Assembly: GCF_002022665.1 (NCBI RefSeq)
Contig: NZ_CP019788.1
Span: forward strand, 1-64,000
Direction of reading: 5' to 3'
Source: Bartonella sp. JB63
GTDB taxonomy: Bacteria > Pseudomonadota > Alphaproteobacteria > Rhizobiales > Rhizobiaceae
DNA: 64,000 nt
Shown: in pieces, positions 1 to 8,998 of the stretch
Layout of the letters: every line of letters starts with the position of its first letter
Numbering within the stretch: the stretch's first letter is position 1
Notes under the pieces: model-generated
The model's input: the letters and a program-made list of their open reading frames with translations, nothing else
Database searches by the model: none
What the model was told of the DNA's origin: nothing
Made by a program: the position numbers and the translations under genes

Positions 1-600
1 TATCATTGTTTTTTTATATTTGGATAGTTATCCACAAGTGTTGTGGATTTTGGTAGAGTCGTTTTTTGTCAAGCTTTTTTTATTTTTTATTTTTAATAAA
101 TGAAATCTTTAATTATTGGTAAATTTTACGAAAAAAAAAGTTATTTGAATCAATAGTCTTTCTCATTTTCTTTCTACAAATACAAATTTATAACCGTTTT
201 TTATGGTCTTTTGATTTCATTTTAGCCTCTTGCATTTTACCTTTGCTGTTTTGTATGTTCTTTATGAAAATTGAAAATACGCAAGGTTTACATCAGGTGA
301 GTATTCTATATTTGTTATATAGTAAGGTTCTTTATCTGATGCTCTGTGTATGAGCTCATGTTAGGCAGTTTTTTAGCGAGGTTTTTTAGTTTTCATTATT
401 GATATGTTTTCAGTTTTGGAAACCATATCATGCAATCAAACAAGATAAATCTTATTGGTCATCTTTGTTAGTAGGATTGTATTAAGGCTATCCTAAGGGG
501 GGGATGAGTAATCTTATTTGGGGAAGGGAGTGTTCTACCTTCGGGGGGCAGGATTTTGCTATTTGGTAGAGCGAGATTATAATTTTTTTTGGGATGAAAA
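1..600. other. Intergenic region upstream of dnaA
   Basis: No gene is visible in these 600 bases. The stretch is mostly AT-rich. It holds a perfect DnaA box near its left end and, unusually for such AT-rich DNA, four G-tracts between 497 and 548. A TATAAT hexamer at 578-583, with TTGCTA at 556-561 and a 16-base spacer, could be a promoter. Its start site would lie only about ten bases before the dnaA ATG. Confidence 0.6.
28..50. promoter_or_regulatory. DnaA box with a degenerate inverted partner
   Basis: TTATCCACA at 28-36 is a perfect match to the consensus DnaA box. TGTGGATTT at 42-50 matches the reverse complement of the box at 7 of 9 positions, so the two form an inverted pair five bases apart. 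A site about 570 bases before dnaA could serve autoregulation of dnaA. I do not call it the replication origin, because only one consensus box is visible and alphaproteobacterial origins are often near hemE instead. Confidence 0.5.
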
Positions 601-2175
601 ATGGTGAATAAATTGAATTCTAAAGCTGGTTCCTTTAAAAAGGTTACAATGAATATCCTATCGACAGAGAAAATGATAAATGAAATGATAGAGATAAAAG
701 AAGCGGCTGGTGTTAAGCCTTCTTTAGAGCCTCTTGTTTTTTCAGAGGAAGAAGGTGCTTCTGCTTTCGCACGCGTGATGGCGCAGTTAAAGGCACAAAT
801 TGGTGTTGAGGCTTATACGAGTTGGTTTGGCCGTTTGAAACTTGCTGAATATAATCGTAATATTGTAAAGCTTTCTGTTCCTACAGCATTTTTACGTTCA
901 TGGATTAATAATCACTATAATGCTCTTTTAACTACTTTATGGCAACAGGAAAATTCAGCAATTCTTCGCGTTGAAGTTATTGTTCGAAGTATGGAGCGTG
1001 TTTCAAAAGGTCTAGTGTGTAGATCTAATAAAAGCTCAGTTGTTATTGTTCCTGAGGAGCAATCTGTTTCTCCTTTAGTTGAGAGTTATACAGAACAATC
1101 AACTAAGGGTACTCAGGTAGGTGTTTTTGGTTCTCCACTTGATTCTCGCTATACTTTTGAGAGTTTTGTTGAAGGTTCTTCGAATCGTGTTGCTTTGGCT
1201 GCAGCCCGCTCAATTGCAGAAGGAAATAAAAGTTCTTTGCGCTTTAATCCTCTTTTTATTTACGCATCTGTTGGTTTAGGAAAGACACATTTGCTTCAGG
1301 CTATCGCAGCTGCTGCGCTCAAGCGTTTGACGCCTACGCGGGTTATTTATTTAACCGCTGAATATTTTATGTGGCGTTTTGCTACAGCCATTCGTGATAA
1401 TGATGCTCTTTCATTTAAAGAGCAACTTCGTGATATTGATCTTTTAATTATTGACGATATGCAATTTTTGCAAGGGAAATCAATTCAACGTGAGTTTTGC
1501 CATTTGCTTAATATGTTACTCGATAGTGCAAAACAAGTTATTGTAGCTGCTGATCGTCCACCAGCAGAATTAGAATCTCTTGATCTTCGTGTGCGTTCTC
1601 GTCTTCAGGGAGGTGTAGCCCTTGAAATTAAAGCACCGGATTATGAAATGCGCTTGAAAATATTGCGCCAACGATTAAAAGTTGCACAGCAAGATGATAA
1701 TATGATTACAATTTCTGATGAGATTTTGGAATATATTGCTAAAACGGTTTTAGGGTCAGGCCGTGATATTGAAGGAGCTTTTAACCAGTTGTTATTCCGT
1801 CAATCTTTTGAAGCTGATTTGTCTCTAGAGCGGATTGATGAATTATTAGGTCATTTAACACGTTCAGGTGAATTAAAGCGTATTCGCATTGAGGAGATTC
1901 AGCGTACTGTTGCACGTCATTATAATATTTCTAGACAGGATTTATTGTCTAATCGTCGAACACGTACGGTTGTTAAACCGCGGCAAGTTGCAATGTATTT
2001 GGCGAAAGTTTTGACGCCTCGTTCATTGCCTGAAATTGGACGTCGTTTTGGGGGACGGGATCATACGACTGTTTTACATGCTGTACGTAAAATTGAAGAT
2101 TTAGTTTGTGGTGATCAAACTTTAGCCAAAGAGCTCGAGTTACTTAAGCGATTAATAGGAGAGCATGCTGCATAA
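601..2175 (+). CDS. dnaA: Chromosomal replication initiator protein DnaA
   Basis: DnaA binds DnaA boxes and melts the origin. All four domains can be seen in the 524 residues: an N-terminal interaction domain (about 52-130), a variable linker, the AAA+ ATPase with Walker A (G225 to T229, VGLGKT) and Walker B (LLIIDD, D285-D286), and the C-terminal DNA-binding domain with the signature [10 protein letters not shown] near 475-485. The first ATG lacks a clear Shine-Dalgarno sequence. A second in-frame ATG at 649 begins a segment that also resembles a natural N terminus, so the true protein may be 16 residues shorter. dnaN and recF follow on the same strand, the classic dnaA-dnaN-recF order. About 200 bases separate it from dnaN, so dnaN may have its own promoter. 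Confidence 0.97.
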   Translation: MVNKLNSKAGSFKKVTMNILSTEKMINEMIEIKEAAGVKPSLEPLVFSEEEGASAFARVMAQLKAQIGVEAYTSWFGRLKLAEYNRNIVKLSVPTAFLRSWINNHYNALLTTLWQQENSAILRVEVIVRSMERVSKGLVCRSNKSSVVIVPEEQSVSPLVESYTEQSTKGTQVGVFGSPLDSRYTFESFVEGSSNRVALAAARSIAEGNKSSLRFNPLFIYASVGLGKTHLLQAIAAAALKRLTPTRVIYLTAEYFMWRFATAIRDNDALSFKEQLRDIDLLIIDDMQFLQGKSIQREFCHLLNMLLDSAKQVIVAADRPPAELESLDLRVRSRLQGGVALEIKAPDYEMRLKILRQRLKVAQQDDNMITISDEILEYIAKTVLGSGRDIEGAFNQLLFRQSFEADLSLERIDELLGHLTRSGELKRIRIEEIQRTVARHYNISRQDLLSNRRTRTVVKPRQVAMYLAKVLTPRSLPEIGRRFGGRDHTTVLHAVRKIEDLVCGDQTLAKELELLKRLIGEHAA

Positions 2176-2375
2176 TATTTACAATCTTTTTTACGTTGTT
2201 AACAATATAAGAGAGGATTAACAAAAGTATTGATTTTGGTTTGTATTAAATTCTATTGCTATTTTTAAAGAGGTTCATTAAAACTTAGACATATGTCTTT
2301 TAAGTCATTATTGTTGCTATTAGTTTAGCAGACTCCTATAGTTATATGAGTAATAAATTATAAACAGGGATTTTT

Positions 2376-3500
2376 ATGCGCATTACAATTGGTCGCAGTC
2401 AGTTGCTCAAATCTCTTAGTCGTGTTCACCGTGTTGTTGAACGGCGTAATGCTATTCCCATTTTGTCAAATGTATTGATTGATGCAAGTAGTGGTGGTAT
2501 GCAATTAAAAGCAACAGATCTCGATCTAGAAGTTACAGAGTCTTCTTCAGTCAATATTGAACAAGCCGGAGCAATAACTGTTCCAGCGCATTTATTTTAT
2601 GACATTATTCGAAAGCTTCCTGATGACAGTGAGGTTATTTTAGAAGTTGATGAAAATCAAGCCAGTACCATGTCTGTTACCTCTGGTTGCGCTAATTTTC
2701 AGCTTCAATGTCTTCCTAAGGTGGATTTTCCGGAATCGCTTCCAGGTCAGTTTAGTTGTCGTTTTTCTTTGTTAGCATCAAGATTAAAATATTTACTTGA
2801 TTGTACGCAATTTGCTATGTCTACTGAAGAGACACGTTATTATCTGAATGGTATTTATTTTCATATTATTGACGATGATGGTACTTCGAAGTTACGTTTG
2901 GTTTCTACTGATGGTCATCGTTTAGCACAGGTTGATATAGAAGCCCCTTCAGCTGCAGTTAGTATGCCTGCTGTTATCATTCCTCGTAAAACCGTGGGAG
3001 AGTTGCAAAAACTTCTTGGGGAGGAAGCTGATAATGATGTGTGTATAGAGCTTTCAGATACGAAGATTCGTTTTTCTGTTGGGTCTGTGATTTTAACATC
3101 AAAATTAATTGATGGAGTATTTCCAGAATATCAACGTGTTATCCCATTAGAAAATGATAAAAAGTTGATTATCAATCGCCAAGATTTTTCTTCTGCAGTT
3201 GATCGTGTTTCAACAATTTCAAACGATCGTGGACGTGCAGTAAAATTGACTATCAAAAAAGAGCTTTTAAAACTTGTAGTAAATAATCCTGATTCAGGAA
3301 GTGCGGAAGATCAGTTGATTGCAGATTATACGTCTGATCCACTTGAGATAGGTTTTAATTCACGGTATCTTTTAGATATTGCAGCACAACTTTCAGGTAA
3401 TGAGATGATTTTTATGCTCGCTGATCCTGGAGCACCAGCATTGATTCGTGGAAATGGTGATATAAACGCGCTTTATGTGCTGATGCCTATTCGTGTTTAA
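2376..3500 (+). CDS. dnaN: DNA polymerase III beta sliding clamp
   Basis: The beta clamp forms a dimeric ring around DNA and tethers the replicative polymerase and repair enzymes. The 374-residue product has the usual length and the three repeated clamp domains. The start MRITIGRSQLLKSL and the C-terminal MLADPGAPALIRG and YVLMPIRV are typical of the family. The 200-base gap from dnaA contains a perfect 12-bp palindrome (AGACATATGTCT, 2287-2298) and could carry a separate promoter. recF begins 12 bases after the stop, so the two are probably co-transcribed. Confidence 0.98.
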   Translation: MRITIGRSQLLKSLSRVHRVVERRNAIPILSNVLIDASSGGMQLKATDLDLEVTESSSVNIEQAGAITVPAHLFYDIIRKLPDDSEVILEVDENQASTMSVTSGCANFQLQCLPKVDFPESLPGQFSCRFSLLASRLKYLLDCTQFAMSTEETRYYLNGIYFHIIDDDGTSKLRLVSTDGHRLAQVDIEAPSAAVSMPAVIIPRKTVGELQKLLGEEADNDVCIELSDTKIRFSVGSVILTSKLIDGVFPEYQRVIPLENDKKLIINRQDFSSAVDRVSTISNDRGRAVKLTIKKELLKLVVNNPDSGSAEDQLIADYTSDPLEIGFNSRYLLDIAAQLSGNEMIFMLADPGAPALIRGNGDINALYVLMPIRV

Positions 3501-3512
3501 GGATAATGTATT

Positions 3513-4655
3513 TTGCAATGCAGTGTTGGCCATATATATAAAGTGGCTGTCAGGCAACTGAAATTAGCAAATTATCGTAATTATTGTTCTCTAGTTCTTC
3601 ATTTATTAGGTCAGCATGTTGTTTTAACTGGTCGTAATGGCGCTGGCAAGACCAATCTTTTAGAGGCAATATCTTTTCTTTCTCCTGGTCGTGGTTTACG
3701 ACGTGCAGCTTATTCTGATGTTAGTTTTTCTGAAGGAAAGGGCGCAGGGTTTGTTGTATTTGCTCGTCTTCAATGTGCTCTTTATGGTGAAGTAAGTATT
3801 GGTACAGCTTTAGAAATTAATAATGGTGGTAGAAAAGTACATATTAATGGTGTTAATGAAGCAAGCGATTGCTTAACAGACTATTGCCATATTAGTATAT
3901 TGACGCCTTCCATGGATAGACTTTTTACAGGGCCTTCACTTGATCGACGCCGTTTTTTGGATCGTATGGTTTTATCCATTGATTCTTTGCATAGCCGCCG
4001 TATAGCAGATTATGACAGAGTAATGCGTGCGCGCAATCGTTTATTTTTGGATAAAAATAACGATCGTGCTTGGTTAGATGCTTTAGAAATGAAAATGGCT
4101 GAACTTGCAACAGCGATTGCAGCGGCGCGGATTGATGTTATTCAGCTTTTGAATGATATGTTTGCTCAAACTTCTTCTTATATACCTTTTCCAAGAGCTT
4201 TGTTAAAAGTTGATGGTTTTTTGGAAAAAGCGCTTAGGAAGACATCTGCCATTGAAGCTGAAGAACAATTTTTGCATCGTTTGCGTAAAAACCGTGCAAT
4301 AGACTGTGCTACTGGGCGAACATTAGAAGGTCCGCATCGTACAGATTTACAAGTTTTTTATGCCGATAAAAATATGGATGCAACATTTTGTTCAACGGGT
4401 GAACAAAAAGCTTTGTTAACAGGCTTAGTTTTATGTCATGCACGTTTAACAAGTGCAATATCTAATATGGCGCCTATTCTTCTTCTTGATGAAATAGCTG
4501 CTCATTTTGATTCCTATCGGCGTGCTTCTTTATTTGATATTCTCGATGATTTAGGTGGACAGGCATTTATGACAGGAACAGATCATGTTTTGTTTGATCC
4601 TTTAAAAGGACGGGCAGAGTTTTTTGAAATTGAAAATGGCGTTTTATTGTCATGA
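3513..4655 (+). CDS. recF: DNA replication and repair protein RecF
   Basis: RecF is an SMC-like ATPase that helps load RecA at single-strand gaps with RecO and RecR; recR lies later in this window. The P-loop GRNGAGKT is at residues 40-47, and the C-terminal half has the ABC-like signature near STGEQKALL and Walker B PILLLDEIAAHFD. I chose the TTG start at 3513 because AAGGAT (3499-3504) lies eight bases upstream. A GTG at 3543 would start the protein directly at the conserved core but has no visible ribosome site. Length of 380 residues is normal. Confidence 0.96.
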   Translation: MQCSVGHIYKVAVRQLKLANYRNYCSLVLHLLGQHVVLTGRNGAGKTNLLEAISFLSPGRGLRRAAYSDVSFSEGKGAGFVVFARLQCALYGEVSIGTALEINNGGRKVHINGVNEASDCLTDYCHISILTPSMDRLFTGPSLDRRRFLDRMVLSIDSLHSRRIADYDRVMRARNRLFLDKNNDRAWLDALEMKMAELATAIAAARIDVIQLLNDMFAQTSSYIPFPRALLKVDGFLEKALRKTSAIEAEEQFLHRLRKNRAIDCATGRTLEGPHRTDLQVFYADKNMDATFCSTGEQKALLTGLVLCHARLTSAISNMAPILLLDEIAAHFDSYRRASLFDILDDLGGQAFMTGTDHVLFDPLKGRAEFFEIENGVLLS

Positions 4656-4708
4656 TAAGTATATTGATAATTTTTTATAAGGAAATAATCGAAATAAAAG
4701 GGCATGTC

Positions 4709-5118
4709 ATGTCTAAGTTTATAACGGTTTTGAATGGTGCTAATGAATTTTCTTGGTAAACGTGAACCAGAAGTTTACGGTACTGCAACTTTAGAAGATA
4801 TTGAAAGATTATGTAAAGACCGATCAATAAAATCTGGAATAACGTTACATTTTTTATTAAAATAATTGTAAAGGCTAATGTGAAGTGAGTGTTGGATTGG
4901 TTATTAGTCTAGCTGCTTAGAGTCATACATCTTTTGCAATTTTTGATGCATTAAATGTTTTCAGGACTAATAGTAGAAGTTCATTTATCAACGTGAATCT
5001 TTTCGTCATCATTCTTATATTTCTAAGGCAGCAGATGCCGTTATTATCGGGTGCGGAGGGGTATTGGTTTGCGCTTGAATATATTGCTAAGCGGCTTAAA
5101 TATAGTTTAAAAAGTTAA
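4709..5118 (+). pseudogene. aroQ: Remnant of type II 3-dehydroquinate dehydratase
   Basis: AroQ performs the third step of the shikimate pathway. The remnant opens with ATG and reads MSKFITVLNGANEFS, then shifts frame at about 4752. The next frame reads LGKREPEVYGTATLEDIERLC before stops near 4864. After a damaged middle, the C-terminal part is readable as FRHHSYISKAADAVIIGCGG and ALEYIAKRLKYSLKS, ending at TAA 5118. These match the order of type II dehydroquinases: the VLNGPNLN start, the GT.TLEDIE segment and the FR.HS.....A.G.I.G.G..GY.LAL end. Several frameshifts and stops make function impossible. In many Rhizobiales aroQ precedes accB-accC; here the next gene is cyoA, so the neighbourhood is rearranged. 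Confidence 0.85.
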
Positions 5119-5261
5119 AATTGGATGATATTAATATAATTATTTAAAATTTACTTGATAATTTTTATTTGAATAAGTAAGACGTGTCTGAAGAATGCTC
5201 CTATTATTATATATTATGAATATTATGATAACTGCCAGGAGCATGTAAGGGGAAGATGGGA
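5119..5261 (+). promoter_or_regulatory. Leader of the cyo operon with the ribosome site that sets the cyoA start
   Basis: This AT-rich gap must carry the cyo promoter, since the only upstream neighbour is the dead aroQ. I cannot assign confident -35 and -10 boxes. AAGGGGA at 5247-5253 is only two bases from the first ATG (5256) but eight from the second (5262), which favours the second. Confidence 0.45.
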
Positions 5262-6233
5262 ATGAGAGACTTTATTAAACAAATAAAGATGCTCACAATT
5301 TTATGGATTACATTGCTTTTATCTGGTTGTAAAATTGATGTTCTTCAACCTGCAGGATATGTTGCGCGCCAGCAGCTTATTTTAATTATTTTATGTGTTC
5401 TCCTTATGTTGTGTGTTGTAATTCCAGTAATGGTTGCGGTAGTTTTTTTAGCAGTAAAATATCGCGCTTCGAAAACGACAGAAGATTATTTACCAGATTG
5501 GGGACATTCAAATAAAATTGAAGCTTTTATGTGGGGTATTCCAGTTATTATTGTGACGATTTTGGGTCTATTTACTGCCTATTATACTTATAAACTTGAA
5601 CCATCAAATTCTCTTCCTAAGGAAGTTGTCGGCGAAGAAAAGCCTTTGCAAGTGGATGTTGTCGCACTAGATTGGAAGTGGTTATTTATTTACCCTGAGT
5701 ATGGTATTGCATCGGTTAATGAAATTTATGCGCCACAAGGTCGTCAGGTGTTGTTGCAGATAACGTCAGAAAGTTCTGTTAATGCATTCTGGGTGCCAAA
5801 ACTTGGTACAGTTCTTTATGCTATGCCGCAGATGAATGCTAAATTGCATTTAGTGGCTGATAAGAAAGGGGTATTCAATGGGAGTTCAGCAAATTATAGT
5901 GGTGATGGTTTTGCAAATATGCGTTTTCGATGGCATTCTGTATCATTGAAAGATTTCGATAACTGGGTTGCTAAAGCTCGGGCAAATGGTCAAAAACTTG
6001 ATCGTCTGTCTTATCGTCAATTTTCTGTTTCTCCTCTTATGGGTGATATTGCTGCGAAAGAAAAAGATGCTGAAGTGCGTTATTTTTCACCTGTTGAAAA
6101 ACGTCTTTATTATCGTATTGTTAATCGATGCGTTGATGAAAATGTAATCTGTAATGAAGATTTAATGAAGCGGGCTGCTGCTCAGACGCTTTGGGGTACA
6201 CTTTGTTCAGTTTTTGATCCAAGTGCTGTTTAG
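5262..6233 (+). CDS. cyoA: Cytochrome bo3 quinol oxidase subunit II
   Basis: Subunit II of the terminal quinol oxidase that reduces oxygen to water and pumps protons. An N-terminal lipoprotein signal ending in LLLSGC is followed by two membrane helices (about residues 38-65 and 85-110) and a periplasmic cupredoxin-like domain. The domain has WKWLFIYPE and the WVPKLGT segment, and it lacks the cysteine ligands of the CuA centre, as expected for a quinol rather than a cytochrome c oxidase. I start at ATG 5262 because of the ribosome-site spacing; starting at 5256 would add two residues. It is the first gene of cyoABCD, and a 78-base gap separates it from cyoB. Confidence 0.95.
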   Translation: MRDFIKQIKMLTILWITLLLSGCKIDVLQPAGYVARQQLILIILCVLLMLCVVIPVMVAVVFLAVKYRASKTTEDYLPDWGHSNKIEAFMWGIPVIIVTILGLFTAYYTYKLEPSNSLPKEVVGEEKPLQVDVVALDWKWLFIYPEYGIASVNEIYAPQGRQVLLQITSESSVNAFWVPKLGTVLYAMPQMNAKLHLVADKKGVFNGSSANYSGDGFANMRFRWHSVSLKDFDNWVAKARANGQKLDRLSYRQFSVSPLMGDIAAKEKDAEVRYFSPVEKRLYYRIVNRCVDENVICNEDLMKRAAAQTLWGTLCSVFDPSAV

Positions 6234-6311
6234 TAAATAGTCAATCGAGAAAGAATCCTTTTTTAAATAGGGATTCTTTTCAATTAGAATTCATTTGATA
6301 TAAGGTAAAAA

Positions 6312-8330
6312 ATGTTTGGAAGACTTACAGATCCCACAGCTGCTGCTTTTCATGCACTTGCACATGAGCCAATTGTTCTTTATACGTGTATTGCAATTAT
6401 TTTGGGTGGTTTAGTTGTTGCTATTGCTTTAACAATACTTGGTTGGTGGAAAGTTCTTTGGCGAGATTGGATTACGACTGTTGATCATAAACGGATCGGT
6501 ATTATGTATATCATTCTCGGAATCGTTATGCTTGTCCGTGGTTTTGCTGATGCAATTATGATGCGAACACATCAGGCTTTAGCGTTTGGCAGTGAAACAG
6601 CAGGTTATTTGCCTCCTGAGCATTTTGATCAGATTTTTTCAGCACATGGTGTTATTATGATTTTCTTCATGGCTACACCGATTTTATTTGGTCTTTTCAA
6701 TTATCTTATACCACTTCAGATTGGTGCTCGTGATGTTGCATTTCCGTTTGCAAATAATCTAGGATTTTGGATCACAGTTGCAGCTGCGGTATTAATTAAT
6801 ATATCACTTGGGGTTGGTAATTTTGGTCGTGGTGGTTGGTTAATGTATCCCCCTTTTTCAGAATTGCAAAATAGTCCAGATACAGGAGTGGATTATTATT
6901 TATGGTCTCTTCAGCTTTCTGGCATTGCAACAACGATGGGATCAGTTAATTTTGTGGCAACCATTATTAAAATGCGTGCTCCTGGAATGACGATGATGAA
7001 AATGCCGGTTTTTTGTTGGTCTGCTTTTGTTAGTAACACTCTTATTTTAGTTATTTATCCTGTTTTAGCTGTTGCGTTTGCACTCTTGGCAGCTGATCGT
7101 TATTTAGGCATGAATTTTTTTACTAATGTTGCTGGTGGTAACCCAATGGTGTGGATTAATTATGTTTGGGTTTTTGGTCACCCCGAGGTTTATGTTTTAG
7201 TTGTACCTGCATTTGGAATTGTTTCTGAAATTGTCTCAACATTTTCTTCAAAACGTCTGTTTGGTTATATTTCAATGATATGGGCAATTATAGTGATTTT
7301 GATTCTTTCTCTTCTTGTTTGGGGACATCATTTCTTTACGATGGGGGGTGGTGAAGCTGTGAATACCTTCTTTGGTATTGCGACCATGATCATTTCAGTT
7401 CCAACAGGTGTTAAAGTATTTAATTGGTTATTGACTATGTATAAGGGAAGGATTCGTTTTGAGCCTCCAATGCTTTGGTGCATGGGAATGATTTTTACGT
7501 TCGTTGGTGGTGGATTAACGGGTGTTTTGATGTCGATTGTTCCTGCTGATTGGCAGTTTCATAATTCTTTATTTTTGGTGGCTCACTTCCATCATACGAT
7601 TATTGGAGGTGTTGTTTTTGCTTATTTAGCTGGGTTAGCCTTTTGGTTTCCAAAAGTTTTTGGTATTAAACCAAATCGTGTATTAGGTATTGCATCTTTC
7701 TGGTGTTGGTTTGTTGGCTTTTACCTTGCTTTTTTTCCAGTTTATATGCTTGGATTGATGGGTGCTACGCGTCGTCTTCAACATTATATTGAGCCAGGTT
7801 GGCAGCCGATGTTTATGGTTGCTACAGTAGGTGCTTTTGTTATTCTCCTTGGTATACTTTGTTTTGTATTGCAAATGGTTTTAGCGATTTGGTATGGAAT
7901 TAAGCATAAAGGACGTTTGCCGGTAACATCAAATGATCCTTGGGGAGATGCACGAACACTTGAGTGGTCTATTTCTTCTCCTCCTCCTTCTTATAATTTT
8001 GCAATTATTCCAAAGGTGCAAAGTGAAGATGCTTATTGGGATATGAAAAAGAGAGATTATCAGCGTCCGACAAGTGGGTTTGTAAAAATCCATATGCCTT
8101 CAAATACATCAGCTGGAATTGTTGCAGGCTTTTTCTCATTAGTTGTTGGTTTCGCTCTTGTTTGGCATATTTGGTGGCTGGCTATTCTTGGGTTAGTTGG
8201 TTTTATTACAACGATTATTTATCATTCATTAACGGGTGATCATCATGGTTATTATATCTCAGCTGAAGAGGTGCAAAAGACAGAAGATATCTTCACAGCT
8301 GTTCTAAAAGAACAAGAGGTAAAAATATGA
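6312..8330 (+). CDS. cyoB: Cytochrome bo3 quinol oxidase subunit I
   Basis: Catalytic subunit holding the low-spin haem and the haem-copper centre. The 672 residues span many membrane helices. The metal ligands are visible: H290 in HPEVY with its cross-linked tyrosine, the copper histidines H339-H340 in WGHHFF, and haem histidines H425 and H427 in AHFHHT. These are offset by six residues from my recollection of the E. coli CyoB numbering. The WITTVDHKRIGIMY segment near the start and the GWWKVLWRDW lead-in are typical of CyoB. The stop codon overlaps the cyoC start (ATGA), which implies translational coupling. Confidence 0.98.
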   Translation: MFGRLTDPTAAAFHALAHEPIVLYTCIAIILGGLVVAIALTILGWWKVLWRDWITTVDHKRIGIMYIILGIVMLVRGFADAIMMRTHQALAFGSETAGYLPPEHFDQIFSAHGVIMIFFMATPILFGLFNYLIPLQIGARDVAFPFANNLGFWITVAAAVLINISLGVGNFGRGGWLMYPPFSELQNSPDTGVDYYLWSLQLSGIATTMGSVNFVATIIKMRAPGMTMMKMPVFCWSAFVSNTLILVIYPVLAVAFALLAADRYLGMNFFTNVAGGNPMVWINYVWVFGHPEVYVLVVPAFGIVSEIVSTFSSKRLFGYISMIWAIIVILILSLLVWGHHFFTMGGGEAVNTFFGIATMIISVPTGVKVFNWLLTMYKGRIRFEPPMLWCMGMIFTFVGGGLTGVLMSIVPADWQFHNSLFLVAHFHHTIIGGVVFAYLAGLAFWFPKVFGIKPNRVLGIASFWCWFVGFYLAFFPVYMLGLMGATRRLQHYIEPGWQPMFMVATVGAFVILLGILCFVLQMVLAIWYGIKHKGRLPVTSNDPWGDARTLEWSISSPPPSYNFAIIPKVQSEDAYWDMKKRDYQRPTSGFVKIHMPSNTSAGIVAGFFSLVVGFALVWHIWWLAILGLVGFITTIIYHSLTGDHHGYYISAEEVQKTEDIFTAVLKEQEVKI

Positions 8331-8998
8331 GTGCGACGACAATGAATTATGTATGTACAGACGAGTATCATCATGATCATCATAATAGTTCGATAATGAT
8401 ATTTGGATTTTGGGTTTACATTCTTTCAGATTTGATTTTGTTCTCAACATTATTTTCTAGTTTTGCTGTATTTTCTGCTTCTTATGGAGGAGGTAAAGCC
8501 GGTAATGAGTTTATTAATTTAAACTTTGTTTTTGTTGAAACAGTAATTTTATTGTTGTCATCGATTACTTATGGGTTTGCTATGGTCTACGCTCATAAAG
8601 GATCTCTTGCTAATTTACGCGTTTGGATGTCGATCACCTTTACGCTTGGATTATGCTTTGTTGGAATGGAACTTTATGAATTTCATGAGTTACTCAATGA
8701 AGTATTCTATTACGATCCTAATGCCTATGCTGGTGTTGATCCTGTAACAGGCATAAAATCTTTTGGACGAAATGTTCTATCCGCTTATTGGTCAGCTTTT
8801 TTTATGTTAGTTGGTACTCATGGCCTTCACGTAACTGTTGGTTTACTGTGGATGGTTGTAATGTTTTTTCATTTGCGTCGTAACGGTTTAGATCAGAATA
8901 ATAAGACACGCTTAACATGTCTTTCAATTTTCTGGCATTTACTTGATATTGTTTGGATTGGTGTCTTTACTATGGTTTATCTGCTAGGAGCACTGTAA
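8327..8998 (+). CDS. cyoC: Cytochrome bo3 quinol oxidase subunit III
   Basis: Subunit III is a five-helix membrane protein that stabilises the oxidase. The 223-residue product shows the family segments FGFWVYILSDLILFSTLF at the start, a middle helix pair with GMELYEFHEL, and the C-terminal GTHGLHVTVGLLWM and FWHLLDIVWIGVFTMVYLLG. It overlaps cyoB by four bases and shares one base with cyoD (TAATG). Length is slightly above the usual about 200 residues because of a histidine-rich N terminus (YHHDHHN). Confidence 0.97.
   Translation: MSATTMNYVCTDEYHHDHHNSSIMIFGFWVYILSDLILFSTLFSSFAVFSASYGGGKAGNEFINLNFVFVETVILLLSSITYGFAMVYAHKGSLANLRVWMSITFTLGLCFVGMELYEFHELLNEVFYYDPNAYAGVDPVTGIKSFGRNVLSAYWSAFFMLVGTHGLHVTVGLLWMVVMFFHLRRNGLDQNNKTRLTCLSIFWHLLDIVWIGVFTMVYLLGAL

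Noticed and set aside
1..600. Replication origin upstream of dnaA
   Set aside because: Only one consensus DnaA box and one weak partner are visible, with no clear unwinding element; alphaproteobacterial origins often lie elsewhere.
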